A stretch of 64,000 bases of DNA. Origin: Pseudomonas tensinigenes. Its GTDB lineage: Bacteria; Pseudomonadota; Gammaproteobacteria; Pseudomonadales; Pseudomonadaceae. The stretch spans positions 920,501 through 984,500 of the forward strand of contig NZ_CP077089.1 of NCBI RefSeq assembly GCF_014268445.2, given 5' to 3'. The translations under genes were made by a program, and so were the position numbers. The notes beneath the pieces were generated by a model that had not been told where the DNA came from, made no database searches, and worked only from the letters and a program-made list of their open reading frames with translations. The stretch's first letter is position 1. The number at the start of each line of letters is the position of its first letter. Positions 28,401 through 35,683 of this stretch are shown here, one piece after another.

Positions 28401-31400
28401 CTGGAGCACTTTTTCCTGAAGATGGGCATGGCCAAATATTATGCGGCCTACGGTGCCGAGATCCGGCCGACGTTCGACCTGATCGAGTTGCAGGGCGAGC
28501 GCGTGGCGGCCTTGCCATTGTCCACCGGGTTCGAGGTGGCGAAGATGCTCAAGGGCGAGCCGTTGCCCGGGCAGCCAGCCGGCAAGTTGCGCCAGCGTCT
28601 GAACAGCGCCCATGGTCGATCACTGGTCGAAAATTCTCATCTGGGGGCCAGCCTGCTCGGGCTGGACAGTCATTGGTGGGGGCAGCAGATCGCTCATGCG
28701 ACGACAGCGCTGCAAGACCTTCATACGTCGACCACGCCGTTGGTGCCATTGTTCGACACCCTGGAAGTCACCCCCGAGGGCCAGTATCGATTGCATATGA
28801 TCGACCCGGCGCAGCCTGAACTTGTGGTGCAGGTTGTCAGCGACGACCACCGACTGCTGCGGATCAAAAACTGGTTGTCCGAGCAGTTTACGACGCTGGC
28901 GCGCAAACCGGTCGCAACCGTGGCGGTACTGGATCCGACCGAGGCTGGCAGTGTTCATACCCTCAATGCCGGTTTCGCGATCCAGGCGCTGATGAACGCC
29001 TTGCGCGGACGTGAAGGCGAAGGCCGCACGCTGACCACCGCGGTACGTCTGCACGCTTACCTCAATTACGCGCAGTTGCTGCATGGCAATGTCGTGGATG
29101 TAGTCGGTCTGGTTCAACTGGTCAAAACCGCGTTGGGGGAAGAAAAGATCATCGCCCGCACTTGTGCCTCAGTAGTCTCAGAGGCGTTGGGCCATGCAGC
29201 CAATGAAGGTATCGGGGCCGTGCTGGGACTGGCCAACGTCGGGTTTGATATTTATCAGTTGGTAACCGCTGGCGACGATGTTGAAAAAGCGCAATTCGGC
29301 ACGCAACTGGCGTTTGACTCCGCCAGTCTGGCCTTGACGGCCGGCGGGGTCGGAGCGGCAGTAGCTGGCGCGTCGACTGCCGCTGCGGTGCTGGGCGGCG
29401 CCGGGGTGATTTTGGGCGGGTTGGCTGTGGGCGTGGCGGCGCTTGCCCAAGGGTTTGCCGCCATCGCACGCAACGCCCAGGAAGTCGGGACGTTTTTTGC
29501 GGATCTGCAAGAGGCCCATCGCGGCGTCGGTTATCGCTTCGATGCCGCCCTGAAGGCGTGGGTTGTGGCGCCGGCGCTGGTGGTCAAAAGAATCGATCTG
29601 GCAGCCACTGCGCTGATACTCGACAGCCCCAGGCTTTACCCGTTACGCGACCACTTCGGTGTGCCGGATTTCGACGCCGACTATTCCCGGGCGATCAATG
29701 TGCGCCAACACCTGGGTTTGCCCGGGCAGCTTGAGTTCGCACCGGCCGAGGGACAAGCCATCGTCCTGCCGTGCACCCCCGAGACCTGCTATGGCTATGA
29801 ATACAAGGCGCTGCCGTTTGCTTCTTCGCGGCATGACCGCGGTTTCGACATCGCCCGCCGTCTGGAAAAACGGCAAGCAAACGGCAACTGGCTGTTTCTG
29901 TTTTCGTTTTACTCATTTCCTTCGCACTACATCGTCAGCCGTCTGCTTCCTCAGTATCGCGAAACCGTTATCGAGGTTCTTCTGGACAGGACTCAACGCA
30001 CGCTGGTGGTCCCGTCGCTGCCCAGCGCCTGGAAAAATCAGGTGTCATACAAGATTTTCGGCGTTGGCGCGCATTGCACCCTGGCGCTCAGTCCAGACGC
30101 TCACATAGAACTCGTGTCGTCGAGCCAGCACTCCTCCAGATGGGTACTGGAGGCCGGTTGGGCGCGCGAAAGTGATGTCCGGATCGAGCAACTGGGCGAT
30201 CTGTATATCGGTAATGTTCACGTGAAAGTGACCGGTCATGGACGTCATTCGCTGCTGATTCGCACGGGCGATCATCAATTGTTCAGCGTTAATCGTGGCA
30301 AGCGTCAGTTGGATGTCCTCCAGCAAAGCGCTCCGGAAGGGCTTGATGAGCAAGCGTTACTGACGCATTTCAGAGCGCTGGCCCGCGAGCATCGCCTGGT
30401 ACTGCCCTATACGCCGGTGCGTGACTGGCTGATCCCGTTCGAGTCGCCGCAGGCGCCGCGCTCCACCACCGCCTGGTATGACGCCCGGGAAGACCGTTTC
30501 GTCTACATCCGCAACGAAGACATCGCTGATACCGAGGACGCACAACTGGCACTGGTGGCCGATGGGTATGCGTATTTCTATCTGCCGGACAGCTATGACA
30601 TCTGGCAGGTCGATGCCGTCAGTGGGCTGGTCAGGTATCGCTATCGGTTGATCGTGGCTGAGGGCGAAAGCCTGATTGGCCCTGTCGAGATGGATGCACA
30701 TGGCGTGATTCATGTCGAGCAGACTGTCACCGGCGCCCATGGGCCCCGACGGTTCAATTACCTGATTCACCGGCAGCAACTGCTGCTGAGTTCCGTCACC
30801 CACGACATGGCGCCGGAGCTGCAGGCGACTGTATTCGCCAGCGAAATCCTGGGCGACTGGGCATCGGTGCTGGGCGAGCACACAGTGCTTCGTCCCGTCG
30901 CTGAGCGAGACGGTGAGACGACCGTCGACTGGCAACCGGCGACGTACGTTTCCGTCAGTTGGACATTCGACACAGACAAGCGCGATATCGTCTGGATTCG
31001 CAGTCTCGATCGCTTGTTGATTCATCCATTGCCTGTGGCGCGTCATGCCCGTGGCTGGCCGGACTCGATCAAGAATCTGGCGGACCTGGTGCTGTTGCCG
31101 ATGGCGCAGCAAAAAAATGTCTACTTCATCTACAACCGTCTGGACCAGACCCTTTGTCGCCGGCAGCGGGTGGTGGCGCAAGGTGTCGAACAGTGGTCGG
31201 ATCGCTGGGTGCAGCCGCCAGGGCTCAAGCAAATCGTGGCGGTCGAGAACGGCTACCTGATTCTGGACGACGAGGGACGACTCTTTAATCTGTCTGTCCA
31301 AGGCGAGTTCCCCCTGTACGGTGTCGGTGAGCAGTGGCTGAAGGATCATGCGCACTGGTGGCTGGCGCTGGAGTCGCTTGCCAAACGTTATCCGGTGGAC

Positions 31401-32555
31401 AGTTTTGCGATCGTTGGTTTACGCAACCTGGCCGGAGACGGCAACCTGAGTGCCTGGTGTGTGAACGGCCGCCTGCTCTTGTGCGATCCGGGACGCGACG
31501 TTCCAGTGCGCTTGCTGGGCATGGCCTCCGATAATCGGGCGGCCTGGCTGTTCAATATGTCCACAGGTGAAATCTGGACACAGGGGTTCGTTGAACCACA
31601 GCAGCTTGTCCGGGCATTTGCAGAAGGGGCGCAACTGCTGCACAGCGACGTTCTGCCAGTTCCCGAGCGGGCGTGGCGTGACTGGCGGTTTAGCGACGTT
31701 GCCGTGGATGGCTCCGGGTTGCGCGGTACAACCGTTGACGGCGTAACGCTGCAACTGGGGCATCAGCAGACAGCCTTGGTCACCGCTGTCGACCGTCGTT
31801 GGGTGGCGGCACAAGGCGAGCACCTGGTAGAGCACATGCAAGCCTTGTTGGCCAGGGTTGAACATGGCGCGTTTGTGTCAGTGGAGTCCGCGCCTGGCCA
31901 TTTGCAGTGGTACGACGTGCGCAGCGCTCGGCTGGTGAGCATTGCCGCCGACCGCCTGCCTGCGGACGTTGTCATGCTGGGCACCCGCAATCAGGTCAAT
32001 GTCTTACTGCACGAGCGTCGGCAGGGCACGGTGCAGGCGTATCCAGGCATGCACAGCTTCGGGCCGTTCGACTATCTTCAGCGCGATGCACAGGTCATGA
32101 CCCTTGAAGGCCACGACAAAATAAATGATCTGCTACCGCTGATTGCCGACGATGTCAGCACGCTGGTCGTGCGATTGGGACAGGGCGGTGTGACCTGTCA
32201 TTTGTCGAAGGACGCCTGGTCGAGACTGGACGCGGTTGTCGTCGACTGTCGCCATGCACTGGGGCAATCGCCGGCGATCCCGGGCAAGTTGATCTGGGAC
32301 TTCGACACGCCGGATAACCTGTTGTTCGAGATCGTGCAGGAGCATTTGGTCATCGTCGATCCAGCCAATGAGCATGCACTGATATTCCGTGATGTGGGCT
32401 CATCCGATCCGTCATTGCGCGGGGAAGTATTCCTCGCCTTCAAAGCCCGGCAATCCTTGCCGATCTCCGCGTGGGTGCGGCAGTTGCAGACCAGGAAAGG
32501 ACGTGGCAGCGTGACATTCCAGGCACTGACCGCCGAGCCGGCCATTGCCGGCTAA
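25494..32555 (+). CDS. Giant TcdA/TcdB- and lymphostatin-like glycosyltransferase toxin, copy 2
   Basis: This protein of about 2353 residues is collinear with copy 1 along its whole length and roughly half identical by eye in the best regions. The glycosyltransferase shows LHFVWLGGG at 126, NLWYDSDALL at 158, YADVDNLPP with D313/D315, and LTGPG at 508. The C58-like triad is complete: Cys846 in GGRCYPLALMMA, His933 in DNHSMLVAK, Asp952 in FYDPNFGVFEF. The delivery/pore domain shows LNAGFAIQALMNAL, hydrophobic 1239-1326 and VPSLPSAWKNQVSYKIF. The C-terminal part is again beta-rich without CROP repeats. I chose ATG 25494 (GAGGG 4 bases upstream); ATG 25443 and TTG 25425 are in frame, so the start is uncertain. 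The 273-bp gap before it has the terminator and AT-rich sequence. Confidence 0.83.
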   Translation: MRDIEVAVGEAFVNFAALFARSDFEQALLLHKNNKHYDALLRYYAACAGAKDSQQLLEPLRLLRQTLEPLLGSSRVRREVEPPLPTEQASAPDLARIYERVEAFESRVHVGVELLKTAPTRVAKTLHFVWLGGGLGEIQRDYLNVWKQVLAGQGYTLNLWYDSDALLAYQTNKLMVEAAKADALAHVGDKTVDENALADLYEERAIVLKRQMQAHLNEAVAKGQSADDARIDLLVRAYGQDAASLQVLREQNRRTLQAMAGGDLQLRDLDAASVPLQLQSLYEQEMRLRGNLAAASDIVRVEVLYRESGSYADVDNLPPLVAKLAGVDLEVLGVDARLGILQLLLNHNPDWMPGRQPSNSYAKRIPAEHRAAFEAFAQSRPALSQVFQAPTDLLARPFMLRAVAEGNSMTNAFLMAHAGSATLQAVIERIRFNYQLVDDTLRQAAQRGVALTDSEGVLSLAQTILEQTYGPFRELPNQEEMLAGFLASAAASYFSDGIRRQSEGTIYLTGPGAIRDAMADYARVHLTPEQAREIRTEAAIARYASVNRATEEELDHSWKDNATDPVKWVEDEQARWKQGHYKTRYKGDVAQLLKGSSIEFEQGWPLIEGRAVLLTDILQRLVDGLGDRFVEAMRQGFDGPMTFEDPLPLSFADRQLIKDQPLRARPAAFPPDRRFLNLGLDEVLSAMAHGELTLAETTPLQRLALGVLLGIDSLHSQRFDAYSGDLDNLANSVRELGASSRYAVIERHLYTRKDAAFLSGLAGEIAESAASVSALDLKKAALIKAQTLQQWGRYVAQIQQVATLEHRLQIGQQMDQVFSQIEVSGVKPVPQDLLLDGVGETIGGRCYPLALMMAAGIATGEAASHHLRERFYLAVLEPQQNDSIVFVQALEELRGTRLSEVGTTLSRADLGQITTALENHTSTRTLLLNSDNHSMLVAKTVEGEKVLYHFYDPNFGVFEFESAAMLKRALEHFFLKMGMAKYYAAYGAEIRPTFDLIELQGERVAALPLSTGFEVAKMLKGEPLPGQPAGKLRQRLNSAHGRSLVENSHLGASLLGLDSHWWGQQIAHATTALQDLHTSTTPLVPLFDTLEVTPEGQYRLHMIDPAQPELVVQVVSDDHRLLRIKNWLSEQFTTLARKPVATVAVLDPTEAGSVHTLNAGFAIQALMNALRGREGEGRTLTTAVRLHAYLNYAQLLHGNVVDVVGLVQLVKTALGEEKIIARTCASVVSEALGHAANEGIGAVLGLANVGFDIYQLVTAGDDVEKAQFGTQLAFDSASLALTAGGVGAAVAGASTAAAVLGGAGVILGGLAVGVAALAQGFAAIARNAQEVGTFFADLQEAHRGVGYRFDAALKAWVVAPALVVKRIDLAATALILDSPRLYPLRDHFGVPDFDADYSRAINVRQHLGLPGQLEFAPAEGQAIVLPCTPETCYGYEYKALPFASSRHDRGFDIARRLEKRQANGNWLFLFSFYSFPSHYIVSRLLPQYRETVIEVLLDRTQRTLVVPSLPSAWKNQVSYKIFGVGAHCTLALSPDAHIELVSSSQHSSRWVLEAGWARESDVRIEQLGDLYIGNVHVKVTGHGRHSLLIRTGDHQLFSVNRGKRQLDVLQQSAPEGLDEQALLTHFRALAREHRLVLPYTPVRDWLIPFESPQAPRSTTAWYDAREDRFVYIRNEDIADTEDAQLALVADGYAYFYLPDSYDIWQVDAVSGLVRYRYRLIVAEGESLIGPVEMDAHGVIHVEQTVTGAHGPRRFNYLIHRQQLLLSSVTHDMAPELQATVFASEILGDWASVLGEHTVLRPVAERDGETTVDWQPATYVSVSWTFDTDKRDIVWIRSLDRLLIHPLPVARHARGWPDSIKNLADLVLLPMAQQKNVYFIYNRLDQTLCRRQRVVAQGVEQWSDRWVQPPGLKQIVAVENGYLILDDEGRLFNLSVQGEFPLYGVGEQWLKDHAHWWLALESLAKRYPVDSFAIVGLRNLAGDGNLSAWCVNGRLLLCDPGRDVPVRLLGMASDNRAAWLFNMSTGEIWTQGFVEPQQLVRAFAEGAQLLHSDVLPVPERAWRDWRFSDVAVDGSGLRGTTVDGVTLQLGHQQTALVTAVDRRWVAAQGEHLVEHMQALLARVEHGAFVSVESAPGHLQWYDVRSARLVSIAADRLPADVVMLGTRNQVNVLLHERRQGTVQAYPGMHSFGPFDYLQRDAQVMTLEGHDKINDLLPLIADDVSTLVVRLGQGGVTCHLSKDAWSRLDAVVVDCRHALGQSPAIPGKLIWDFDTPDNLLFEIVQEHLVIVDPANEHALIFRDVGSSDPSLRGEVFLAFKARQSLPISAWVRQLQTRKGRGSVTFQALTAEPAIAG

Positions 32556-32570
32556 GCCCGCCTCACGATA

Positions 32571-32602
32571 GAACGCCGCGAACAAGGCTGTTCGCGGCGT
32601 TC
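32571..32602. terminator. Hairpin between convergent toxin 2 and marC
   Basis: A 14-bp perfect stem (GAACGCCGCGAACA, loop AGGC, TGTTCGCGGCGTTC) starts 15 bases after the toxin 2 stop. It has no clear T-run, so it may stop transcription weakly or in a factor-dependent way for both convergent genes. Confidence 0.6.
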
Positions 32603-32632
32603 TGCTGTCCGATCATGGTTCGAGGCACTGGT

Positions 32633-33229
32633 TCAGGACACCAGATAGCCTTTGACCCCGGTGAAGATGATCTGCGCTGCCAGTGCGCAAACAAACAAAC
32701 CCATCAAACGACTGACAATCTGCAAACCCTGGTCGCCGAGAATCCGCTCAATGCGGTTGGACAGGTAGAGCACCACGCCGACGGTGAAACTGGCCAACGC
32801 AATACTCATGATCGCCGTGAGTTTGTCGTCCCAGTGCGGCTGGCTGACCCCCATCACCAGCAGTGCACCGATAGTGCCGGGGCCAACGGTCAACGGAATG
32901 GTCAGCGGTACGATGGTCACGTCCTGCTGCACGTTGTCGGTTTGTACCACGGACTTGCCTTGCGCCATGCCCAGCGCAGAGATGAACAACACGCTGCCGG
33001 CACCGATACGGAAGGCATCGACCGTGATGCCGAACACATCGAATATCACCCGCCCGAACAAATACAGCAGCACACTGGAGACCAGAGTGGCGATCGCCAC
33101 CTTCCAGGCCAGGCGCCGTTGCTCCTTGCGCGAATAACCACGGGTCAGGCTGATAAAGCAGGACAACACGAAGAACGGGCTATAGAGCACCAGCATCTTC
33201 AGGTAAACGCTGAACAACACGTGGAGCAT
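32633..33229 (-). CDS. MarC family integral membrane protein
   Basis: This 198-residue protein has about six transmembrane helices and MarC/UPF0056 sequence (LGMAQGKSVVQ, TIVPLTIPLTVGPGTIGALLVMG, GLQIVSRLMGLFVCALAAQIIFTGVKGYL). The family's transport function is not established, and its old link to multiple antibiotic resistance has been withdrawn. It stands alone on the minus strand between the second toxin gene and the three small paralogues, so the toxin region is interrupted by a housekeeping-type gene. Confidence 0.9.
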   Translation of the reverse strand: MLHVLFSVYLKMLVLYSPFFVLSCFISLTRGYSRKEQRRLAWKVAIATLVSSVLLYLFGRVIFDVFGITVDAFRIGAGSVLFISALGMAQGKSVVQTDNVQQDVTIVPLTIPLTVGPGTIGALLVMGVSQPHWDDKLTAIMSIALASFTVGVVLYLSNRIERILGDQGLQIVSRLMGLFVCALAAQIIFTGVKGYLVS

Positions 33230-33302
33230 GGTCTTGGCTCGCAGCAGGAGAGTGTGGGAAGGAGTCTATCAGTCGTTCAATGACTTGTGGGTGTCATCAC
33301 TT

Positions 33303-33420
33303 TAAAGTCTTTTGATGTTGTTGTGTTATTGGTTGTTTGTGTGTTGTTTAGTTGCTTTGGTAATTGGTGTTACATGTTTTGGTTTGTTGTTGGTTAATGC
33401 TTTGGTTATGGTTGTTTTCA
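33303..33420 (+). promoter_or_regulatory. GT-rich, C-poor leader before the small-paralogue cluster
   Basis: About 118 bases contain only around five C on the plus strand, being almost entirely G and T. This is very unlike the surrounding DNA. It lies in the gap between marC and the next gene (33230-33460). As RNA it would be nearly unstructured; read leftward it would be A/C-rich. AAGGA is repeated at 33446 and 33452, just before the next start codon. I cannot name the element. Confidence 0.5.
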
Positions 33421-33460
33421 CAAGTTCATGAGGACTTGTTTTAATAAGGATAAGGAATCC

Positions 33461-34264
33461 ATGATGCATAACCAATACATTCAACGAGCTTATATTTCCA
33501 ACTGCGTTGGCAACTTGCAGCAATATGAAATTGATGAGCCTGCGGCTATTCAGAGTCGCAGTTTTGCTCTGAGTATCGACTCGGGAGACGTGGTTGAAGC
33601 CCCGACCAAAGGTTCTATCGTTGGCGAAGGTATCTTGTCCTTCTCGGGTGGTCTCAGTGACCAGAATCGATCCGATGCGCAGAACGCTTTTCTCTTCGCC
33701 AGTCTGGTGGCGAACAAAAAGTATCCGCTGGAGCATCAGGGCCAGGAGTGGTATCTGTTATTCCGCGAGGTCATGACCAACGCCGGCTGGACACCGGTCA
33801 GCAAGTACTACAGTAACCTGGAAGTCGCCGGTACCAGTGTCCGGATGGATAAACTGGTGCTGGAAATTCTCGGCTCGGTGATTGCAGGTGTCGCCGTCCC
33901 GGGTCCCACCACCGCGTTGATGCTGAAAGTCGCTGGGGACGCCATCGCCGCGTTGCAAAAACGTGACACAGCCCTGACGGTGTACGAGCGAAATCTGCTG
34001 AACAATGGCGTCGGTGGCGTTACGGCCGCAGCCTGCACTGAAGTAAACGGCGAAGCCATCATGGCGATGGGTGCCGTACGTTTCCTGCGCAGGAACACTT
34101 CAACCAAAGTCTTGTTCGTAGACGTGGATGTCCGCAATGTTAAGTTGTACCGTGGTGAAACGGTATTTGCCAAAAATACACTGGTCGCTGATGCAGCTCG
34201 CGATACTATCCGGAAAAAACTGGGTTTGAATGCTGTTTCGAAAATCGAAGAATATGATATTTAA
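33461..34264 (+). CDS. Unknown protein, first of three tandem paralogues
   Basis: This 267-residue protein has no signal peptide and no domain I recognise. Residues about 50-120 show the pattern shared by the trio: a GxGxxxFSGGL start, an Arg-Asp pair (SDQNRSDAQ), an Ala/Leu helix ending LVANKKYP, then EWYLLFREVMTNAGW. A Gly/Pro-rich hydrophobic segment (VIAGVAVPGPTTALMLKVAGDAIAAL) lies near residue 145. The C-terminal half looks beta-rich (TKVLFVDVDVRNVKLYRGE). Start: ATG 33461 or 33464, both after AAGGA. A terminator follows its stop, so it is probably made in excess of the next two. Possible roles (toxin accessory, immunity or effector) are guesses from position. Confidence 0.75.
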   Translation: MMHNQYIQRAYISNCVGNLQQYEIDEPAAIQSRSFALSIDSGDVVEAPTKGSIVGEGILSFSGGLSDQNRSDAQNAFLFASLVANKKYPLEHQGQEWYLLFREVMTNAGWTPVSKYYSNLEVAGTSVRMDKLVLEILGSVIAGVAVPGPTTALMLKVAGDAIAALQKRDTALTVYERNLLNNGVGGVTAAACTEVNGEAIMAMGAVRFLRRNTSTKVLFVDVDVRNVKLYRGETVFAKNTLVADAARDTIRKKLGLNAVSKIEEYDI

Positions 34265-34275
34265 TTGATGTGAAA

Positions 34276-34304
34276 GGGTGGTCGAAAGTCGGCCGCCCTT
34301 TTTT
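34276..34304 (+). terminator. Intergenic terminator/attenuator within the trio
   Basis: GGGTGGTCG (34276-34284) pairs with CGGCCGCCC (34290-34298), with two G-T pairs, around loop AAAGT, followed by six T. It lies between the first and second small genes, 18 bases before the second start, so read-through would set their ratio. Confidence 0.8.
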
Positions 34305-34321
34305 GTATGGGAGAAAACAAT

Positions 34322-35023
34322 ATGACTGACGATTGTTTGATATTGGTTGTCGGCGCTTCCATTCTGGTTTTGCCTGAAACGGATCAGATGGAAGTTTATG
34401 ATGATCTGATTGACTCAACGTTATTGGCGCAACTGGTGGCCAACAAAAGGATTGAAAAGTCTCCGGGCGTGAATTGGTACGAGGCTTATGTAGGCGTTCT
34501 CGATGACTTCTGGTTACGCCATCAAAAGTCCAGTCAGACCTGGAAGGTCAGCGACGAAGCGGAAGAAACTTCCCTGGATTTTTTTACCGCCGCGCTAAGC
34601 CAGGCCGCTTTGGGGCAAACCCGCACAATGACCAACGTGCTGGCACGAATGGCAAAGATGCCGGGCGAAGAGCCTGCCATCCAGTTGTTGCGCAGTTACA
34701 TGACAGTTTCTGACGCGGGGCAATCGATCACCGCACCGGCATCGTCGATGGATGTGCGCTTGCTGGTCACCTGCGCGAACTCACCGTCCTCGATCACAAC
34801 CTCGTATGTCCAATTCAAGACTCGCGAAGCGCTGACTTCCAATCCGTTGCAACAAGTGTTTCAACCCGCTGATGTACGAGGCGTGGTCCAGGCGAATCAC
34901 GCGCGGGCCAATCTTTCCGAAACCCTTTATGGGCCTGCGCGCAGGGCCATTGCCTTGAAAGTCAGGGATCGGCGTGCCAGCAGCGTCGCAACATTGACTC
35001 TGCCGGCGGAGATTGAATCGTGA
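34322..35023 (+). CDS. Unknown protein, second of three tandem paralogues
   Basis: This 233-residue soluble-looking protein starts MTDDCLILVVGASILVLPETD. GGGAG at 34309-34313 lies 8 bases before the ATG at 34322 and decides against the in-frame ATG at 34307. It shares with the first gene LLAQLVANKRIEK followed by NWYEAYVGVLDDFW, which corresponds to LVANKKYP ... EWYLLFREV. The middle is helical (FFTAALSQAALGQTRTMTNVLARMAKM). The C-terminus has predicted strands (MDVRLLVTCAN, TSYVQFKTREAL). Function unknown. Its stop overlaps the GTG start of the third gene. Confidence 0.75.
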   Translation: MTDDCLILVVGASILVLPETDQMEVYDDLIDSTLLAQLVANKRIEKSPGVNWYEAYVGVLDDFWLRHQKSSQTWKVSDEAEETSLDFFTAALSQAALGQTRTMTNVLARMAKMPGEEPAIQLLRSYMTVSDAGQSITAPASSMDVRLLVTCANSPSSITTSYVQFKTREALTSNPLQQVFQPADVRGVVQANHARANLSETLYGPARRAIALKVRDRRASSVATLTLPAEIES

Positions 35024-35661
35024 CGGATCTCAATACACCGCAGGCCGCAGTGGTGGGTGCCAGTGTCGTGGCATTTGCCGGTGGTCTGCCGGCGTCACAT
35101 CGGGACGACATCTACATGAGCACCGCCTATGCACAACGGGCTACACGCGCGGCGTTCAATGACGGACTGTCGGGTGACTGGTTCGAGTATTACTGCAACG
35201 TGCTCAGGTTTGTCGGCTGGGATATGCCGAAACCGCAAACACTGGCGCCATTGAATAACCGCCGGATGGCCACGCAGGCCACGCAGCGTATCTCAAGCAA
35301 CCTCGGCGAAGCATTCTGCGAGCCAATGCGCCGTGCTCTGGTGGCGATGGAGCGAAACGCAGTGGCGCTCAACCTGTTTGAGTCCGCCAGCCTTCGCGCT
35401 AACGCGGGTTTTTTTCAGATGATTCCCTGCGTCCTGAACGGACCGAACAAGGTGGAAATGGGCGTCTATCATCGACAGTTTCAGATTGAGCGAGCCGTGC
35501 CGGGATTTCTGTTCAGCGAAGATCAAACACTGATCCACGACAGCGTTGAACAGTTCGCCGCCATCACCTTCAATACCCTCCACTACGCACAGTTTCGAGA
35601 GAAGGTGAAAAAGTCGGTAATTACTGGCTCGCTCAAGTACTTGAGCGATCTGGAAATATGA
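35020..35661 (+). CDS. Unknown protein, third of three tandem paralogues
   Basis: This 213-residue protein starts with GTG at 35020, overlapping the previous stop by 4 bases (GTGA), so it is translationally coupled. Its N-terminal part AVVGASVVAFAGGLPASHRDD followed by DWFEYYCNVLRFVGW aligns with the first gene's FSGGLSDQNRSD ... EWYLLFREVMTNAGW. The rest (YHRQFQIERAVPGFLFSEDQ, ITFNTLHYAQFREKVKKS) is mixed strand and helix. No signal peptide or known motif. Convergent with retS, 22 bases away. Confidence 0.75.
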   Translation: MTDLNTPQAAVVGASVVAFAGGLPASHRDDIYMSTAYAQRATRAAFNDGLSGDWFEYYCNVLRFVGWDMPKPQTLAPLNNRRMATQATQRISSNLGEAFCEPMRRALVAMERNAVALNLFESASLRANAGFFQMIPCVLNGPNKVEMGVYHRQFQIERAVPGFLFSEDQTLIHDSVEQFAAITFNTLHYAQFREKVKKSVITGSLKYLSDLEI

Positions 35662-35683
35662 TCGACTCGGCGACCAGGACAAC

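Noticed and set aside
17817..35683. Prophage or integrative element around the toxins
   Set aside because: No integrase, transposase, phage structural gene, tRNA or direct-repeat attachment site was found.
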